Below are positions 1-7,848 of a stretch of DNA of 32,426 nucleotides, in pieces; position 1 is the first letter of the stretch, and each line of letters begins with the position of its first letter. The stretch spans positions 151,966-184,391 of the forward strand of contig VFHL01000001.1 of assembly GCA_009392005.1 (NCBI GenBank). Reading direction: 5' to 3'. The position numbers and the translations under genes were made by a program. The DNA comes from SAR202 cluster bacterium. GTDB lineage: Bacteria; Chloroflexota; Dehalococcoidia; UBA6926; VFHL01. Below the pieces are notes generated by a model. That model saw nothing but the letters and a program-made list of their open reading frames with translations, was not told the DNA's origin and did not search any database.

Positions 1-396
1 CAGTTCTTGTGTTATCAGAACGTCACGGATCATACTCACTGGTGCTGTTCCTATGAGTTGAACAGGTATAACTGTTCGAACCGGCCGGTCTTCCTCAACT
101 TGATACAGATCCACATGTAATATTTCCCGTGTTACAGCTTCACGTTGAATACGGCGTAGCAAAACAGAGCGCGATTGCTTTTCACCCTGTATTTGGAGAT
201 CCACGATACCGAACGTTGCACCTGACCCCATGGCTTTTTGGATAGATCGTGTTGCAATCTGGAGTGATATCGACTCTTGCCCGCGACCATATAAGTTGGC
301 TGGTGTTATCCCATCTCGCCTGAGCGAACGAACCTTCTTGCCCAGTGTTGTGCGGGGTTCAGCCTCTAGGGCGATTTTGTTACTTAATGATGTCAT
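1..396 (-). CDS. rplY: Ribosomal protein bL25 (Ctc family), partial, C-terminus beyond the window
   Basis: The reverse strand reads 132 codons without a stop from ATG at 396 to the window edge. The N-terminus carries the bL25 pattern: LEAEPRTTLGKKVRSLRRDG followed by PANLYGRG, then a 5S-rRNA-binding type beta barrel with HVDLYQV. This family binds 5S rRNA in the large subunit, and the long Ctc form adds a C-terminal domain, which would lie outside this window. An AGAGG ribosome binding site lies about 6 bases before the ATG. The segment from 397 to 529 upstream holds no gene. The family call is firm; whether the full protein is the short or the Ctc-length form cannot be seen. Confidence 0.9.
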   Translation of the reverse strand, partial: MTSLSNKIALEAEPRTTLGKKVRSLRRDGITPANLYGRGQESISLQIATRSIQKAMGSGATFGIVDLQIQGEKQSRSVLLRRIQREAVTREILHVDLYQVEEDRPVRTVIPVQLIGTAPVSMIRDVLITQEL

Positions 397-529
397 AGAG
401 AAACCTCTGTACCAATTTCATTGTCGGCATTGTATCGTAGTCTACTAATAAAAGAGGGTCAAGAGGATACCAATATATGTGCATGAATTTATATGGTGGA
501 TGTAATCTCTTCTAGGTTCGATACGAGAA

Positions 530-1459
530 CTAAAAGCGAACCTCTGTTCCACCTGGCGCTCCCTCACTCAGGTCATCTAAAAAAGTGAGCTCTTTTTGGG
601 TGAATGTGATGTCTGCTGCCCCGGCATTTTCGTCGCATTGCACGGGCTGTGTTGCCCCGGGGATACAACTTGCCACCTCTTCCCTTTGTAGTGTCCATGC
701 AATAGCAATTTGCGATGGACGGACCCCTTTTTCTTCTGCCATCGTTTGAATACCTTTGGCGACATCAAGATTACTCTCGTAGTCTTGGGTTTGGAAGCCA
801 TTCATTCGTGACCGTGCATCCGTGGTTGGGAAGGAGGTTTTCTGATTGAATTTTCCCGTAAGCAACCCTTTTCCTAGCGGAGAGTATGGGATAATTGCTA
901 TTCCATTCTCTTTACAAAATGGCATCACCTCATTTTCAATTTGACGATCAAGTAGACTGTATGGCATTTGGTTGCTGGCTATTTGCCGAACAGATACTGC
1001 ACGTTTTAAGAGTGGTACGTCAAAATTTGATACCCCGGCATGCCGTACTTTTCCCGCACGGATTAAATCATCAAGTACGCGGATGCTCTCTTCAACAGGA
1101 GTAGATGGGTCAGGCCAGTGAATTTGATATAGATCGATGTAGTCTGTGCCTAGGCGGAGCAGGCTAGAATGGATGGCATTCTCAATTCTTTGACGGTTTA
1201 GCGGACGTCCAAAGACTTTTGTGGCAAGGAAAACCTTATCGCGTTTATTCTTCATCGCCCTTCCGATAATTGTCTCGGATCGTCCTCGGCCATAACCTTC
1301 CGCGGTGTCGATAAATGTCATGCCAAGATCTAATGCACGTTGAATCACCCGAAAAGAGCGTTCATCCGTAACGTTTCCCATACTGCCGCTGAAAGGGAAC
1401 GTTCCAAGTCCAATGACGGGGACGTTGGGTCCGTCTTTCCCTAGTTGGCGTTTTTTCAT
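530..1459 (-). CDS. Aldo/keto reductase
   Basis: A 309-residue NADPH-dependent oxidoreductase of the aldo/keto reductase superfamily, of normal length for a (beta/alpha)8 barrel. The catalytic tetrad is visible as Asp51, Tyr56 (DTAEGYG), Lys81 (ATKVFG) and His114 (YQIHWPD). Later barrel strands show GVSNF, SNQMPYSLLDR and IPYSPLGKGLLTGKF, the last part of the cofactor-binding region. It acts in the cytosol on an aldehyde, ketone or sugar that cannot be named from sequence. It starts 36 bases after the stop of the DppC-type permease, on the same strand, so it is probably the last gene of a three-gene operon and may act on the imported compound. That link is inferred. Confidence 0.9.
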   Translation of the reverse strand: MKKRQLGKDGPNVPVIGLGTFPFSGSMGNVTDERSFRVIQRALDLGMTFIDTAEGYGRGRSETIIGRAMKNKRDKVFLATKVFGRPLNRQRIENAIHSSLLRLGTDYIDLYQIHWPDPSTPVEESIRVLDDLIRAGKVRHAGVSNFDVPLLKRAVSVRQIASNQMPYSLLDRQIENEVMPFCKENGIAIIPYSPLGKGLLTGKFNQKTSFPTTDARSRMNGFQTQDYESNLDVAKGIQTMAEEKGVRPSQIAIAWTLQREEVASCIPGATQPVQCDENAGAADITFTQKELTFLDDLSEGAPGGTEVRF

Positions 1460-1495
1460 AGATGCCTCCGTCTCATCGAGTGGCTACATACATGA

Positions 1496-2383
1496 TTATA
1501 ACGGTTGTATGTGAGGGTCTAGAATATCGCGTATCGCATCGCCTAAGAAGGCAAAACTGACGACAAGCAGGCTTAGAGCGAGACCAGGGATGATGGTGAT
1601 CCAGGGAGCGGTTTCCAAATAGAGAAAGGCTCCTTCTTGGATCATTCTTCCCCACGAAGGCTGTGGCGGCGGGATCCCTAGTCCCAAGAAACTTAGTGAA
1701 GCTTCAACTATCACGGCTTCTCCGACAAACCCTGTCAAAAGTACAACAATTGATGTAACCATGTTGGGTAATATATGGCGCCAAATGATTCGAAAAGGGC
1801 TGGCACCGATCGCAATAGCCGCTGTGATATATGTTTCGGTTTGAATACGGAGTGCTTGAGCGCGTGCTAATCGAATGGTTTGAGGTATTAGCACAATCGT
1901 TATCGCGATTCCAACGTTGAAGGTCGATGTTCCGAATGAGGCTACTATGATAAGAGCTAAAACTAGGGATGGAAACGCCATCACTCCGTCTACAACGCGT
2001 TGTAGAATTATGTCGATGCGCTTCCCAAGAGTTGCTGAAGCGATCCCTATTGATGTGCCAATGATTGTCGCTATAGAAACCGATACTAGACCGACGTATA
2101 AGGCTGTTGAAATTCCATAGATGATGCGGGTGAAAAGATCTCTACCAAAAGTGTCTGTTCCGAACAAAAAATCACTGTTTGGTGGACTTAAGCGGTTTTC
2201 GATATGTTGTTCGAATGGATGATACGGTGCGATGTGGCTCGCGAAGAGTGAGATGATAAAGAGAGTTATAATTATTGCCCCCCCCATAGCGCCAAGTGGC
2301 TTTGTTTTGATGAACCAAAACAAAAAACGAAAGGGGTATTTCAGACGCCAATTCAATGACTTTGGGTTGAGCATAATTTTCAT
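1496..2383 (-). CDS. ABC transporter permease, DppC/OppC type
   Basis: A 295-residue integral membrane protein of the peptide/nickel (DppC/OppC/GsiD) permease family. It has a short cytoplasmic N-terminus, a first membrane helix at about residues 33-52, a periplasmic-type loop with the family phrase LFGTDTFGRDLFTRIIYGI, and four to five further helices. The coupling (EAA-type) region appears as GASPFRIIWRHILPN, and the typical EASLSFLGLGIPPPQPSWG stretch follows. It would form a heterodimeric channel with the DppB-type protein encoded 12 bases upstream. Neither ATPases nor a substrate-binding protein is encoded in this window, so the substrate (oligopeptide, sugar, nickel or other) is unknown. 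Confidence 0.92.
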   Translation of the reverse strand: MKIMLNPKSLNWRLKYPFRFLFWFIKTKPLGAMGGAIIITLFIISLFASHIAPYHPFEQHIENRLSPPNSDFLFGTDTFGRDLFTRIIYGISTALYVGLVSVSIATIIGTSIGIASATLGKRIDIILQRVVDGVMAFPSLVLALIIVASFGTSTFNVGIAITIVLIPQTIRLARAQALRIQTETYITAAIAIGASPFRIIWRHILPNMVTSIVVLLTGFVGEAVIVEASLSFLGLGIPPPQPSWGRMIQEGAFLYLETAPWITIIPGLALSLLVVSFAFLGDAIRDILDPHIQPL

Positions 2384-2395
2384 GATTGGGATTAT

Positions 2396-3376
2396 CTAAA
2401 CATTCGGTATTTTATCTTCTTGATATGAAATACGTCGGTCGATTGATACATACAAAAGGTCTACTACAAGATTGACGCAATACGTTATGGATAAAAATAT
2501 GATTGCGATTGCCTGAATCACTGGATAATCTCGCGCAATTACAGCGGTGACGAGTCCACGGCCAAGGCCTGGCAAGCCAAAGATCGACTCTAATACGATT
2601 GTCCCCCCTATGATTCCGCTAAGTTGTATACTGCCCACGGTGAGAACGGGTATGAGGACATTTCGTAAGATATGAGAGCTCACGATTTTCTTTGAAGGAA
2701 GGCCTTTAGCTCTCGCAGTTCGAATGAAATCTTGTCGCAATATATCGAGCGTTGCTGAGCGTGTGGTTCGTGTGAGGTGGGACCCAAACTGCCATGCCAG
2801 AGCGAGCGCAGGGATTATCATTAACTGAATGTGTTCAATTGGGTTGTCAATAAAACTCTTATATACAACTGGGGGAGACCAATTCCAAATTATCCCAGTT
2901 CCGAGTAATAACATCAGACCGACCCAGAAACTTGGCATCGCGTTCCCAGTGATGCTGAGAAAACGAGCAATATAATCAATCCAGCGGTTTCGATTCATGG
3001 CTGCAAAAATTCCCATAGGGACGGACAGGAAGCTGCCAATTACAATCGCATATATTGTCAACGAAACAGTTACTCCTATTTGTCTTGATATGAGATGCCG
3101 AATTGGTTCTCTTGTTTCAAGTGACAACCCACCAAAGTCACCGACCAACATACTCACTATCCAATTCAGGTATTGGACAATGAGAGGTTCTTTTAGACCC
3201 ATTTCTGTCCGCAAAGCTTCAAGATCTTGTGGGTTCACAGTGGTTTGGCCGCTGCCACCTAAAACAACACTGACAACATCGCCTGGTAATACGCGCATTG
3301 TTACGAACACAATGAGCGAAGCAATAAAAAGCGTTGGGAAAAAGAGGAGAAGCCTTTGGATCACGTAATAGTTCAT
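2396..3376 (-). CDS. ABC transporter permease, DppB/OppB type
   Basis: A 326-residue permease with the N-terminal helix and MRVLPGD phrase typical of DppB/OppB, a GDFGGLSLETREPI segment, six predicted membrane helices, and the cytoplasmic coupling loop DFIRTARAKGLPSKKIVSSH at about residues 217-236. The ESIFGLPGLGRG phrase near residue 265 is also characteristic. An AAAGGA ribosome binding site lies about 7 bases before the ATG. It is the first gene of the group, followed after 12 bases by the DppC-type partner. It diverges from the crotonase gene across a 182-base gap that should contain both promoters. No binding protein or ATPase gene adjoins it. Confidence 0.92.
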   Translation of the reverse strand: MNYYVIQRLLLFFPTLFIASLIVFVTMRVLPGDVVSVVLGGSGQTTVNPQDLEALRTEMGLKEPLIVQYLNWIVSMLVGDFGGLSLETREPIRHLISRQIGVTVSLTIYAIVIGSFLSVPMGIFAAMNRNRWIDYIARFLSITGNAMPSFWVGLMLLLGTGIIWNWSPPVVYKSFIDNPIEHIQLMIIPALALAWQFGSHLTRTTRSATLDILRQDFIRTARAKGLPSKKIVSSHILRNVLIPVLTVGSIQLSGIIGGTIVLESIFGLPGLGRGLVTAVIARDYPVIQAIAIIFLSITYCVNLVVDLLYVSIDRRISYQEDKIPNV

Positions 3377-3509
3377 CCGCTTATCCTTTATTTCATCAAA
3401 GCCAGTGAATAGTCTGTGTGCTACTTAAAGTTGTTAGGAGATTTATTTTAAATGATCTCAAACTTCTATGAAAACCTCTGAATTCAAATATACATACAGA
3501 AATTACAGT

Positions 3510-3515
3510 TATAAT
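3510..3515 (+). promoter_or_regulatory. Candidate -10 element upstream of the crotonase gene
   Basis: A perfect TATAAT lies 44 bases before the crotonase start, in the divergent intergenic region 3377-3558. No good -35 box is seen at 16-18 bases spacing. TTCAAA at 3484-3489 is 20 bases away, so the assignment is tentative. Confidence 0.3.
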
Positions 3516-3558
3516 TGTACGCAGTGTTTCGCAAAGTGTTTACTTAAGGGGTGAAATT

Positions 3559-4359
3559 ATGGGTGATGAACTGATTCAGTATGAAGTAAAAGATCGGGTC
3601 GCTTATTTGACCATAAATCGTCCGGAACGCCGCAACTCATTTTCAGAAAACACTAGGCGCAAACTGATTGATAGCTGGATGGATTTTAAACACGATGATG
3701 ATATAGACGTTGCGATTCTTACTGGTTCCGGGAATATCGCGTTTACAGCTGGGAGTGATTTACGGGAGATTGCAAGAGGGTTGGAGATAGAGAACCCTGA
3801 TTGGCAGCCTCCGGTAGCGGATATGAGTACGATAGGACTGGCTACAATGCAAGGACTTAATATTGAGAAGCCTGTCATTGCAGCCGTAAATGGTTATTCA
3901 CTAGGCTTTGGATTTGCCCTTGCCCTTGCTTGCGATATTCGTATCGCGACACCAAATGCTAGATTTGCTGCGTCTGAGGTCAAGTATGGTCACATGGCGG
4001 GCGGTGGGCAGGCAACACGACTCGCGAGAATGATACCAATGGGTTGGGCGCTGGAAATCGCTTTAACTGGCGATCAAATTGATGCCGAAACCGCTCTGCG
4101 GATTGGAGTTGTTAATCGAATTGTTCCGGAAGAACAACTGCTTGCAGAATGCACAGACCTCGCGCATCGTATGATTGAATGTGGGCCAACTGTGGTACGT
4201 GAAACAAAGGCTTTTATGTATCGTTCTCTTGGTGTGCCATTGAATGAAGCATTAGATCTTGAGGGGATTTTTTACTCACGGATTCAATCAAGTCACGATT
4301 ATGATATAGGGACGCAAGCGTTCGCTGATAAAACCAAACCAGAATTCGAACGTAAATAG
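3559..4359 (+). CDS. Enoyl-CoA hydratase/isomerase (crotonase) family protein
   Basis: A 266-residue crotonase-fold protein. The oxyanion-hole segments are FTAGSDLREI (about residues 62-71) and NGYSLGFGFALALACD (111-126), followed by ASEVKYGHMAGGGQATRL and LTGDQIDAETALRIGVVN. Aligned to rat mitochondrial enoyl-CoA hydratase, the second catalytic glutamate (Glu164) is present as Glu140. The first (Glu144), 20 residues earlier, is replaced by Ala120. Family members keeping only this second glutamate include Delta3-Delta2-enoyl-CoA isomerases, so isomerase or another CoA-thioester reaction is as likely as hydration. An AGGGG ribosome binding site precedes the ATG. It leads the plus-strand run of five genes to 7107. 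Confidence 0.88.
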   Translation: MGDELIQYEVKDRVAYLTINRPERRNSFSENTRRKLIDSWMDFKHDDDIDVAILTGSGNIAFTAGSDLREIARGLEIENPDWQPPVADMSTIGLATMQGLNIEKPVIAAVNGYSLGFGFALALACDIRIATPNARFAASEVKYGHMAGGGQATRLARMIPMGWALEIALTGDQIDAETALRIGVVNRIVPEEQLLAECTDLAHRMIECGPTVVRETKAFMYRSLGVPLNEALDLEGIFYSRIQSSHDYDIGTQAFADKTKPEFERK

Positions 4360-4418
4360 GTTACATCTGCAAGGGTTGTACCTCTGCATATTGTCATAGT
4401 TGATGTTAGGGAGGGAAA

Positions 4419-4670
4419 ATGAGATTGGCTTCGGATTTGGTCTCTCAGAGATGTTTGGAATGTAACGTTGACGTTGAATATGAGGGGAACGTTTCCCAAC
4501 GGCGGAACGTTTTTCTACATCGTTTGCATTGCCATGAATGTGGAGCTGTTTATGTCATGCCCTCGAAATCAAAGAAACGGCCGACATTTGTTGTTAAACG
4601 TGAACATGTTACCCAAGAGTTTGCTGGTCATATCCCAGCGCCCCCCGATACCTGTAGCTATTGGAACTGA
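4419..4670 (+). CDS. Small zinc-ribbon-like protein of unknown function
   Basis: An 83-residue basic protein with two Cys-X2-Cys knuckles, Cys12/Cys15 (CLEC) and Cys38/Cys41 (CHEC), spaced like a zinc ribbon. The remaining sequence is rich in Lys, Arg and His and matches no family I recognise. A strong GGGAGGG lies 6-8 bases before the ATG at 4419, which favours this frame over the overlapping frame at 4468-4704. It sits 59 bases after the crotonase and 64 bases before the peptidase, probably in the same transcript. It may bind nucleic acid or a protein partner, but no function can be assigned. Confidence 0.6.
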   Translation: MRLASDLVSQRCLECNVDVEYEGNVSQRRNVFLHRLHCHECGAVYVMPSKSKKRPTFVVKREHVTQEFAGHIPAPPDTCSYWN

Positions 4671-4734
4671 TCATACCTTGCTACTAATGGCGTCTCTAGA
4701 ATAATGTACATCGTTTTTGGCGAAGAAAAATCAT

Positions 4735-5898
4735 ATGGATAGCTCAACGGCTCAAGCTTATTTGCGGCATGAGGGCGTGGATGGATGGCTCATTTATGAA
4801 CATCGCCAGATGAATCCACTATTTATGGATCTCGTTGGTGATGTAGGTCATCTCACGCGGCCTTGTTTTCTTTGGATACCCGTTGATGGACCACAGCATA
4901 TTCTGGCACATGCGGTTGAAGTGGCACGTTTCGCATCTTTGGCGGAAACTCATATTTATTCTAATCGCGTCGAATATCGTCGAGAATTGGGTGAATTACT
5001 GAACGGCTCTGAGCGCATTGCGATGGAGTATTCCCCTTATGCCGAATTGCCACTAACATCGCGAGTCGATGGTGGAACATTAGATTTAGTGCGAAGCTTT
5101 GGTGTAGATATTGTTTCGTCCGCAGATTTGATTACATATGTAACTGCTAGGTGGGATGCCATCGGATTGGCATCGCATAGATTTGCCGCAGATAAGTTGA
5201 CGGAAATCGTGAATGATGCTTTTACCGTAGTCGGAGAGCGCATTGCAGATGGTATCAATGAATTCGAACTTGCTGAATATATCCGGGAAAGATTCACTGA
5301 GAAGAAGCTGACTACTCTTGCAGGACCTGTCGTCGCAGTGAATGAGCATTCATCAGATCCTCACTATGAACCGACAGCAGATTTCTCAATGCCTATACGT
5401 CAGGGTGACTGGCTTCTTATTGATCTTTGGGGTAGGGAGCTTGGGGAGCGAACTATCTATGCAGATATTACATGGACAGCATATGTAGGTAGAGAGGTGC
5501 CATACAATATCAGTAATGTTTTTGATACGGTACTCAACGCACGTGATGCTGCTGTTTCCGCATTAAATCAAGCACACCTAGAAAGCCAATCACTTTTAGG
5601 ACAAGAAGTGGATCAGGTAGCAAGGGATGTTATTGCTCATGCGGGTTTTAGTGAGAATTTTACTCATCGGTTAGGCCATAACATTGGTTCTGACGTACAC
5701 GGGAATGGTCCAAATCTTGATAGCTTTGAAACAAATGACACACGGAGACTAATATCGGGATTGGGATTCAGTATAGAACCGGGGATTTATCTACAAGAAT
5801 TTGGAGTACGTTCAGAAATCAATGTATATCTTGGGGTTGATGGACCTGAAATCACTACAAACCCTCAGAAAGAAATTATTTTGATTAATGTTAGGTGA
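4735..5898 (+). CDS. M24 family metallopeptidase (Xaa-Pro aminopeptidase-like)
   Basis: A two-domain protein of 387 residues from ATG 4735, with an N-terminal creatinase-type domain (about 1-135) and a C-terminal pita-bread metallopeptidase domain. All five dinuclear-metal ligands of the M24 family are present: Asp230 (LLIDLWGR), Asp244 (YADITWT), His315 (RLGHNIGSDVHGNG), Glu348 (SIEPGIY) and Glu361 (RSEINVY). It should be a cytosolic peptidase cleaving Xaa-Pro bonds or a related amidohydrolase. A TTG at 4717 would add six residues but has no ribosome binding site, so ATG 4735 is preferred, though its own site (GAAG) is weak. The SDR gene begins 26 bases after the stop. Confidence 0.9.
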   Translation: MDSSTAQAYLRHEGVDGWLIYEHRQMNPLFMDLVGDVGHLTRPCFLWIPVDGPQHILAHAVEVARFASLAETHIYSNRVEYRRELGELLNGSERIAMEYSPYAELPLTSRVDGGTLDLVRSFGVDIVSSADLITYVTARWDAIGLASHRFAADKLTEIVNDAFTVVGERIADGINEFELAEYIRERFTEKKLTTLAGPVVAVNEHSSDPHYEPTADFSMPIRQGDWLLIDLWGRELGERTIYADITWTAYVGREVPYNISNVFDTVLNARDAAVSALNQAHLESQSLLGQEVDQVARDVIAHAGFSENFTHRLGHNIGSDVHGNGPNLDSFETNDTRRLISGLGFSIEPGIYLQEFGVRSEINVYLGVDGPEITTNPQKEIILINVR

Positions 5899-5924
5899 AT
5901 TACATTTGGTTAGGAGATTCTTAT

Positions 5925-6674
5925 ATGCGTTTGAAAGATAAAATTGCTTTGATGTCAGGTGTTGGACCAAGAATGGGGCGGTCCACCGCCTACTTGTTCG
6001 CGCAAGAAGGTGCGAAATCAGTCATTGTTGCACGCCGTGAAGACCACCTGCAGGAAACAGTAATGACAATACGAAGCAAAAATGGTGATGCATTCGGCGC
6101 GGTTGGTGACGTTGCGAAAAAGGAAGATGCGAAACGGGTGGTCCAGGAGACATTGGATCAGCTTGGTCGCATTGATATTCTTTACAGCGGCGGCGGTGGG
6201 TTCTACGAACCTGGGCGTGAATTCTCTGATGTAGATGATGCATTTTGGGAAAAGGCTATCGATAACAATCTCAATGGTCTTTTCAATCTCACGAAGGCTG
6301 TCACTCCGATTATGAAATCGCAAGGAGGAGGTACAATTTTGGTGATTAGTGCCAGTTTTAGCGTGCGACAAAATGGGAATCCTGCTTATGCCACGGCGAA
6401 GTCAGGACTCATTGGTTTTGCGCAAAGTCTGTCTAAAGAATTATATCCCGACAATATCCGTGTTAATGTTGTGGCACCGGGTCTGATTCGTGGCACAGAA
6501 CCACAAATGCCTGTAATACCAGGTCCGGATTCGCTTAATAGAGTTGGTCTTGTGCAAGATATTGCTTATGCATCAGCATATCTTGTGTCAGATGAGGCGA
6601 GTTGGGTAAATGGACAAGTTTTGGCGGTTGATGGTGGAGTGGATGTTAACGCACGGTCACTTGAGAACGTATAA
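5925..6674 (+). CDS. Short-chain dehydrogenase/reductase
   Basis: A 249-residue classical SDR. The dinucleotide-binding loop is GVGPRMGRSTA (residues 12-22), a variant of the TGxxxGIG motif. Asn114/Asn115, Ser142, Tyr155 and Lys159 make up the catalytic set (ISAS and YATAK), and NVVAPGLIRG follows. The C-terminal end WVNGQVLAVDGGVDVNA is typical of the family. The start at 5925 is chosen because TAGGAG lies 8 bases before it; an upstream GTG at 5895 would overlap the peptidase stop and add ten unrelated residues. Substrate unknown; the closest general resemblance is to FabG-like 3-oxoacyl reductases, but the altered glycine motif argues against a housekeeping FabG. Confidence 0.9.
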   Translation: MRLKDKIALMSGVGPRMGRSTAYLFAQEGAKSVIVARREDHLQETVMTIRSKNGDAFGAVGDVAKKEDAKRVVQETLDQLGRIDILYSGGGGFYEPGREFSDVDDAFWEKAIDNNLNGLFNLTKAVTPIMKSQGGGTILVISASFSVRQNGNPAYATAKSGLIGFAQSLSKELYPDNIRVNVVAPGLIRGTEPQMPVIPGPDSLNRVGLVQDIAYASAYLVSDEASWVNGQVLAVDGGVDVNARSLENV

Positions 6675-6705
6675 TTGTTTTTGAATTTTAAAAGGAGGAA
6701 CGAAT

Positions 6706-7107
6706 ATGGGAGAAGTTGCAGATTATTTGGAGGCACTGCGGAAAAGCCATGACAGTGTGAATGAAGCTTTGGCGCAAACCCCAACTGACAAAATGGGTGA
6801 TATGGGGAATTTTGGTCAGCGTGAGATGCCAATTCGAACAATGTATTACCAATTCATCTCGCATGTAACGGAACATTCCGTGCAAATCATGAAGACACGG
6901 TCAATGCTTGGGTTAGATCAAAATGAAGCTCAGTTGATCCTTGCACAGGTACAGAAATTACAGGGGCAGTTAGAAGGTCTTCTTATTGGTTTGAGTGATG
7001 AAGAGTTCAATCGGGAGCCTGAAGGTGAATGGTCTGTAAAACAGGTTTTGGATCATATTCTTGCAGTTGATGACGCATATAAGACGCGTACTGAAGAGAA
7101 TTTATAA
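6706..7107 (+). CDS. DinB-like four-helix protein
   Basis: A 133-residue, all-helical protein. The C-terminal half, with LSDEEFNREPEGEWSVKQVLDHILAV, carries the phrase typical of the DinB/YfiT superfamily (EGEWSVxxVLxHIL). These proteins form four-helix bundles, often with three histidines binding a metal, and include thiol-dependent transferases as well as many members of unknown function. Candidate metal ligands here are in SHVTEHSV and LDHIL. A strong AAAGGAGG lies 8 bases before the ATG. It is the last gene of the plus-strand run and ends 30 bases from the convergent biotinyl carrier gene. Substrate unknown. Confidence 0.72.
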   Translation: MGEVADYLEALRKSHDSVNEALAQTPTDKMGDMGNFGQREMPIRTMYYQFISHVTEHSVQIMKTRSMLGLDQNEAQLILAQVQKLQGQLEGLLIGLSDEEFNREPEGEWSVKQVLDHILAVDDAYKTRTEENL

Positions 7108-7137
7108 AGGGCGTCGGGTTTCGTATGTAATTGGGGG

Positions 7138-7686
7138 TTACGCGGAATTCGCTGGCTCGATATCGATGAGCGGATCTCCCGCTTGGACGCGTTGGGTGGC
7201 TTCGACATGAATTTTAGTGATGACCCCGTCTTGAGCGGCTTTAAGGCGCTGTTGCATTTTCATTGCTTCAAGAATGCAGATGTCTTGGTCGCGAACGACT
7301 TTGTCTCCTTCACCGACGAGAACTTCAATGATCACGCCAGGCATAGGTGCGCTTAGCCCTGGTCCGCTGGTTCCACTGGTTGGAACATTTGGTGTCGGGC
7401 GGGGGGGTGGAGGTGCTGGTGTGGGTGCTGTTCGTGGTGGTGGCGTTCGTACGGGTGTTTCTTGCTTGGGAGATGCTTCTGGTTGTTCAGCTGATTCTAT
7501 TTCAACTTGGAATTCCTCGCCGTCGATATGCACAGTGACTGGTGACTTTGTAATATCACCAACGTCAACGTCGTACCATGTTCCTTCAACTTTTACGCGA
7601 TAAATAGCCAGTTTCAGATCCCCCTTCTGGAGAAGCACATATATGATTTTCGCTCCGTACGAGACTATGGGTACGTATACTAGCAT
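7138..7686 (-). CDS. Biotin/lipoyl-attachment carrier protein (BCCP-like)
   Basis: A protein with a short beta-rich N-terminal region (YRVKVEGTWYDVDVG), a Pro/Thr/Ala-rich flexible linker at about residues 75-110, and a C-terminal biotinyl domain with the attachment motif EAMKM, Lys143 in this numbering. Such carriers shuttle CO2 in acetyl-, propionyl- or pyruvate-type carboxylases and transcarboxylases. No biotin carboxylase or carboxyltransferase gene is nearby, so its partners are encoded elsewhere. The start is uncertain: ATG 7686 is used, but homology seems to begin near KLAIYRVKV, and GTG 7638 is an alternative. No clear ribosome binding site supports either. Confidence 0.85.
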   Translation of the reverse strand: MLVYVPIVSYGAKIIYVLLQKGDLKLAIYRVKVEGTWYDVDVGDITKSPVTVHIDGEEFQVEIESAEQPEASPKQETPVRTPPPRTAPTPAPPPPRPTPNVPTSGTSGPGLSAPMPGVIIEVLVGEGDKVVRDQDICILEAMKMQQRLKAAQDGVITKIHVEATQRVQAGDPLIDIEPANSA

Positions 7687-7848
7687 ACAAGAAGATTGTT
7701 GAGCCAATGCGCAGTGCTCAATTGATTATTAACGTCCCTATCTTTTCGTGTGTTCACGATGTGATCATGAGTTAAAATCAAATGAGACGAATAACTCTTT
7801 TAGTACTTGGCAAGAACATCAGATCGATTCTCACAAAGTGGAGAAATA

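Noticed and set aside
230-448. 72-codon plus-strand ORF at the start of the window
   Set aside because: It is antisense to the rplY gene, whose frame lacks a stop within the window.
4468-4704. 78-codon plus-strand ORF overlapping the zinc-ribbon gene
   Set aside because: It overlaps 4419-4670 in another frame, has no ribosome binding site, and the competing frame has a strong GGGAGGG and paired cysteines.
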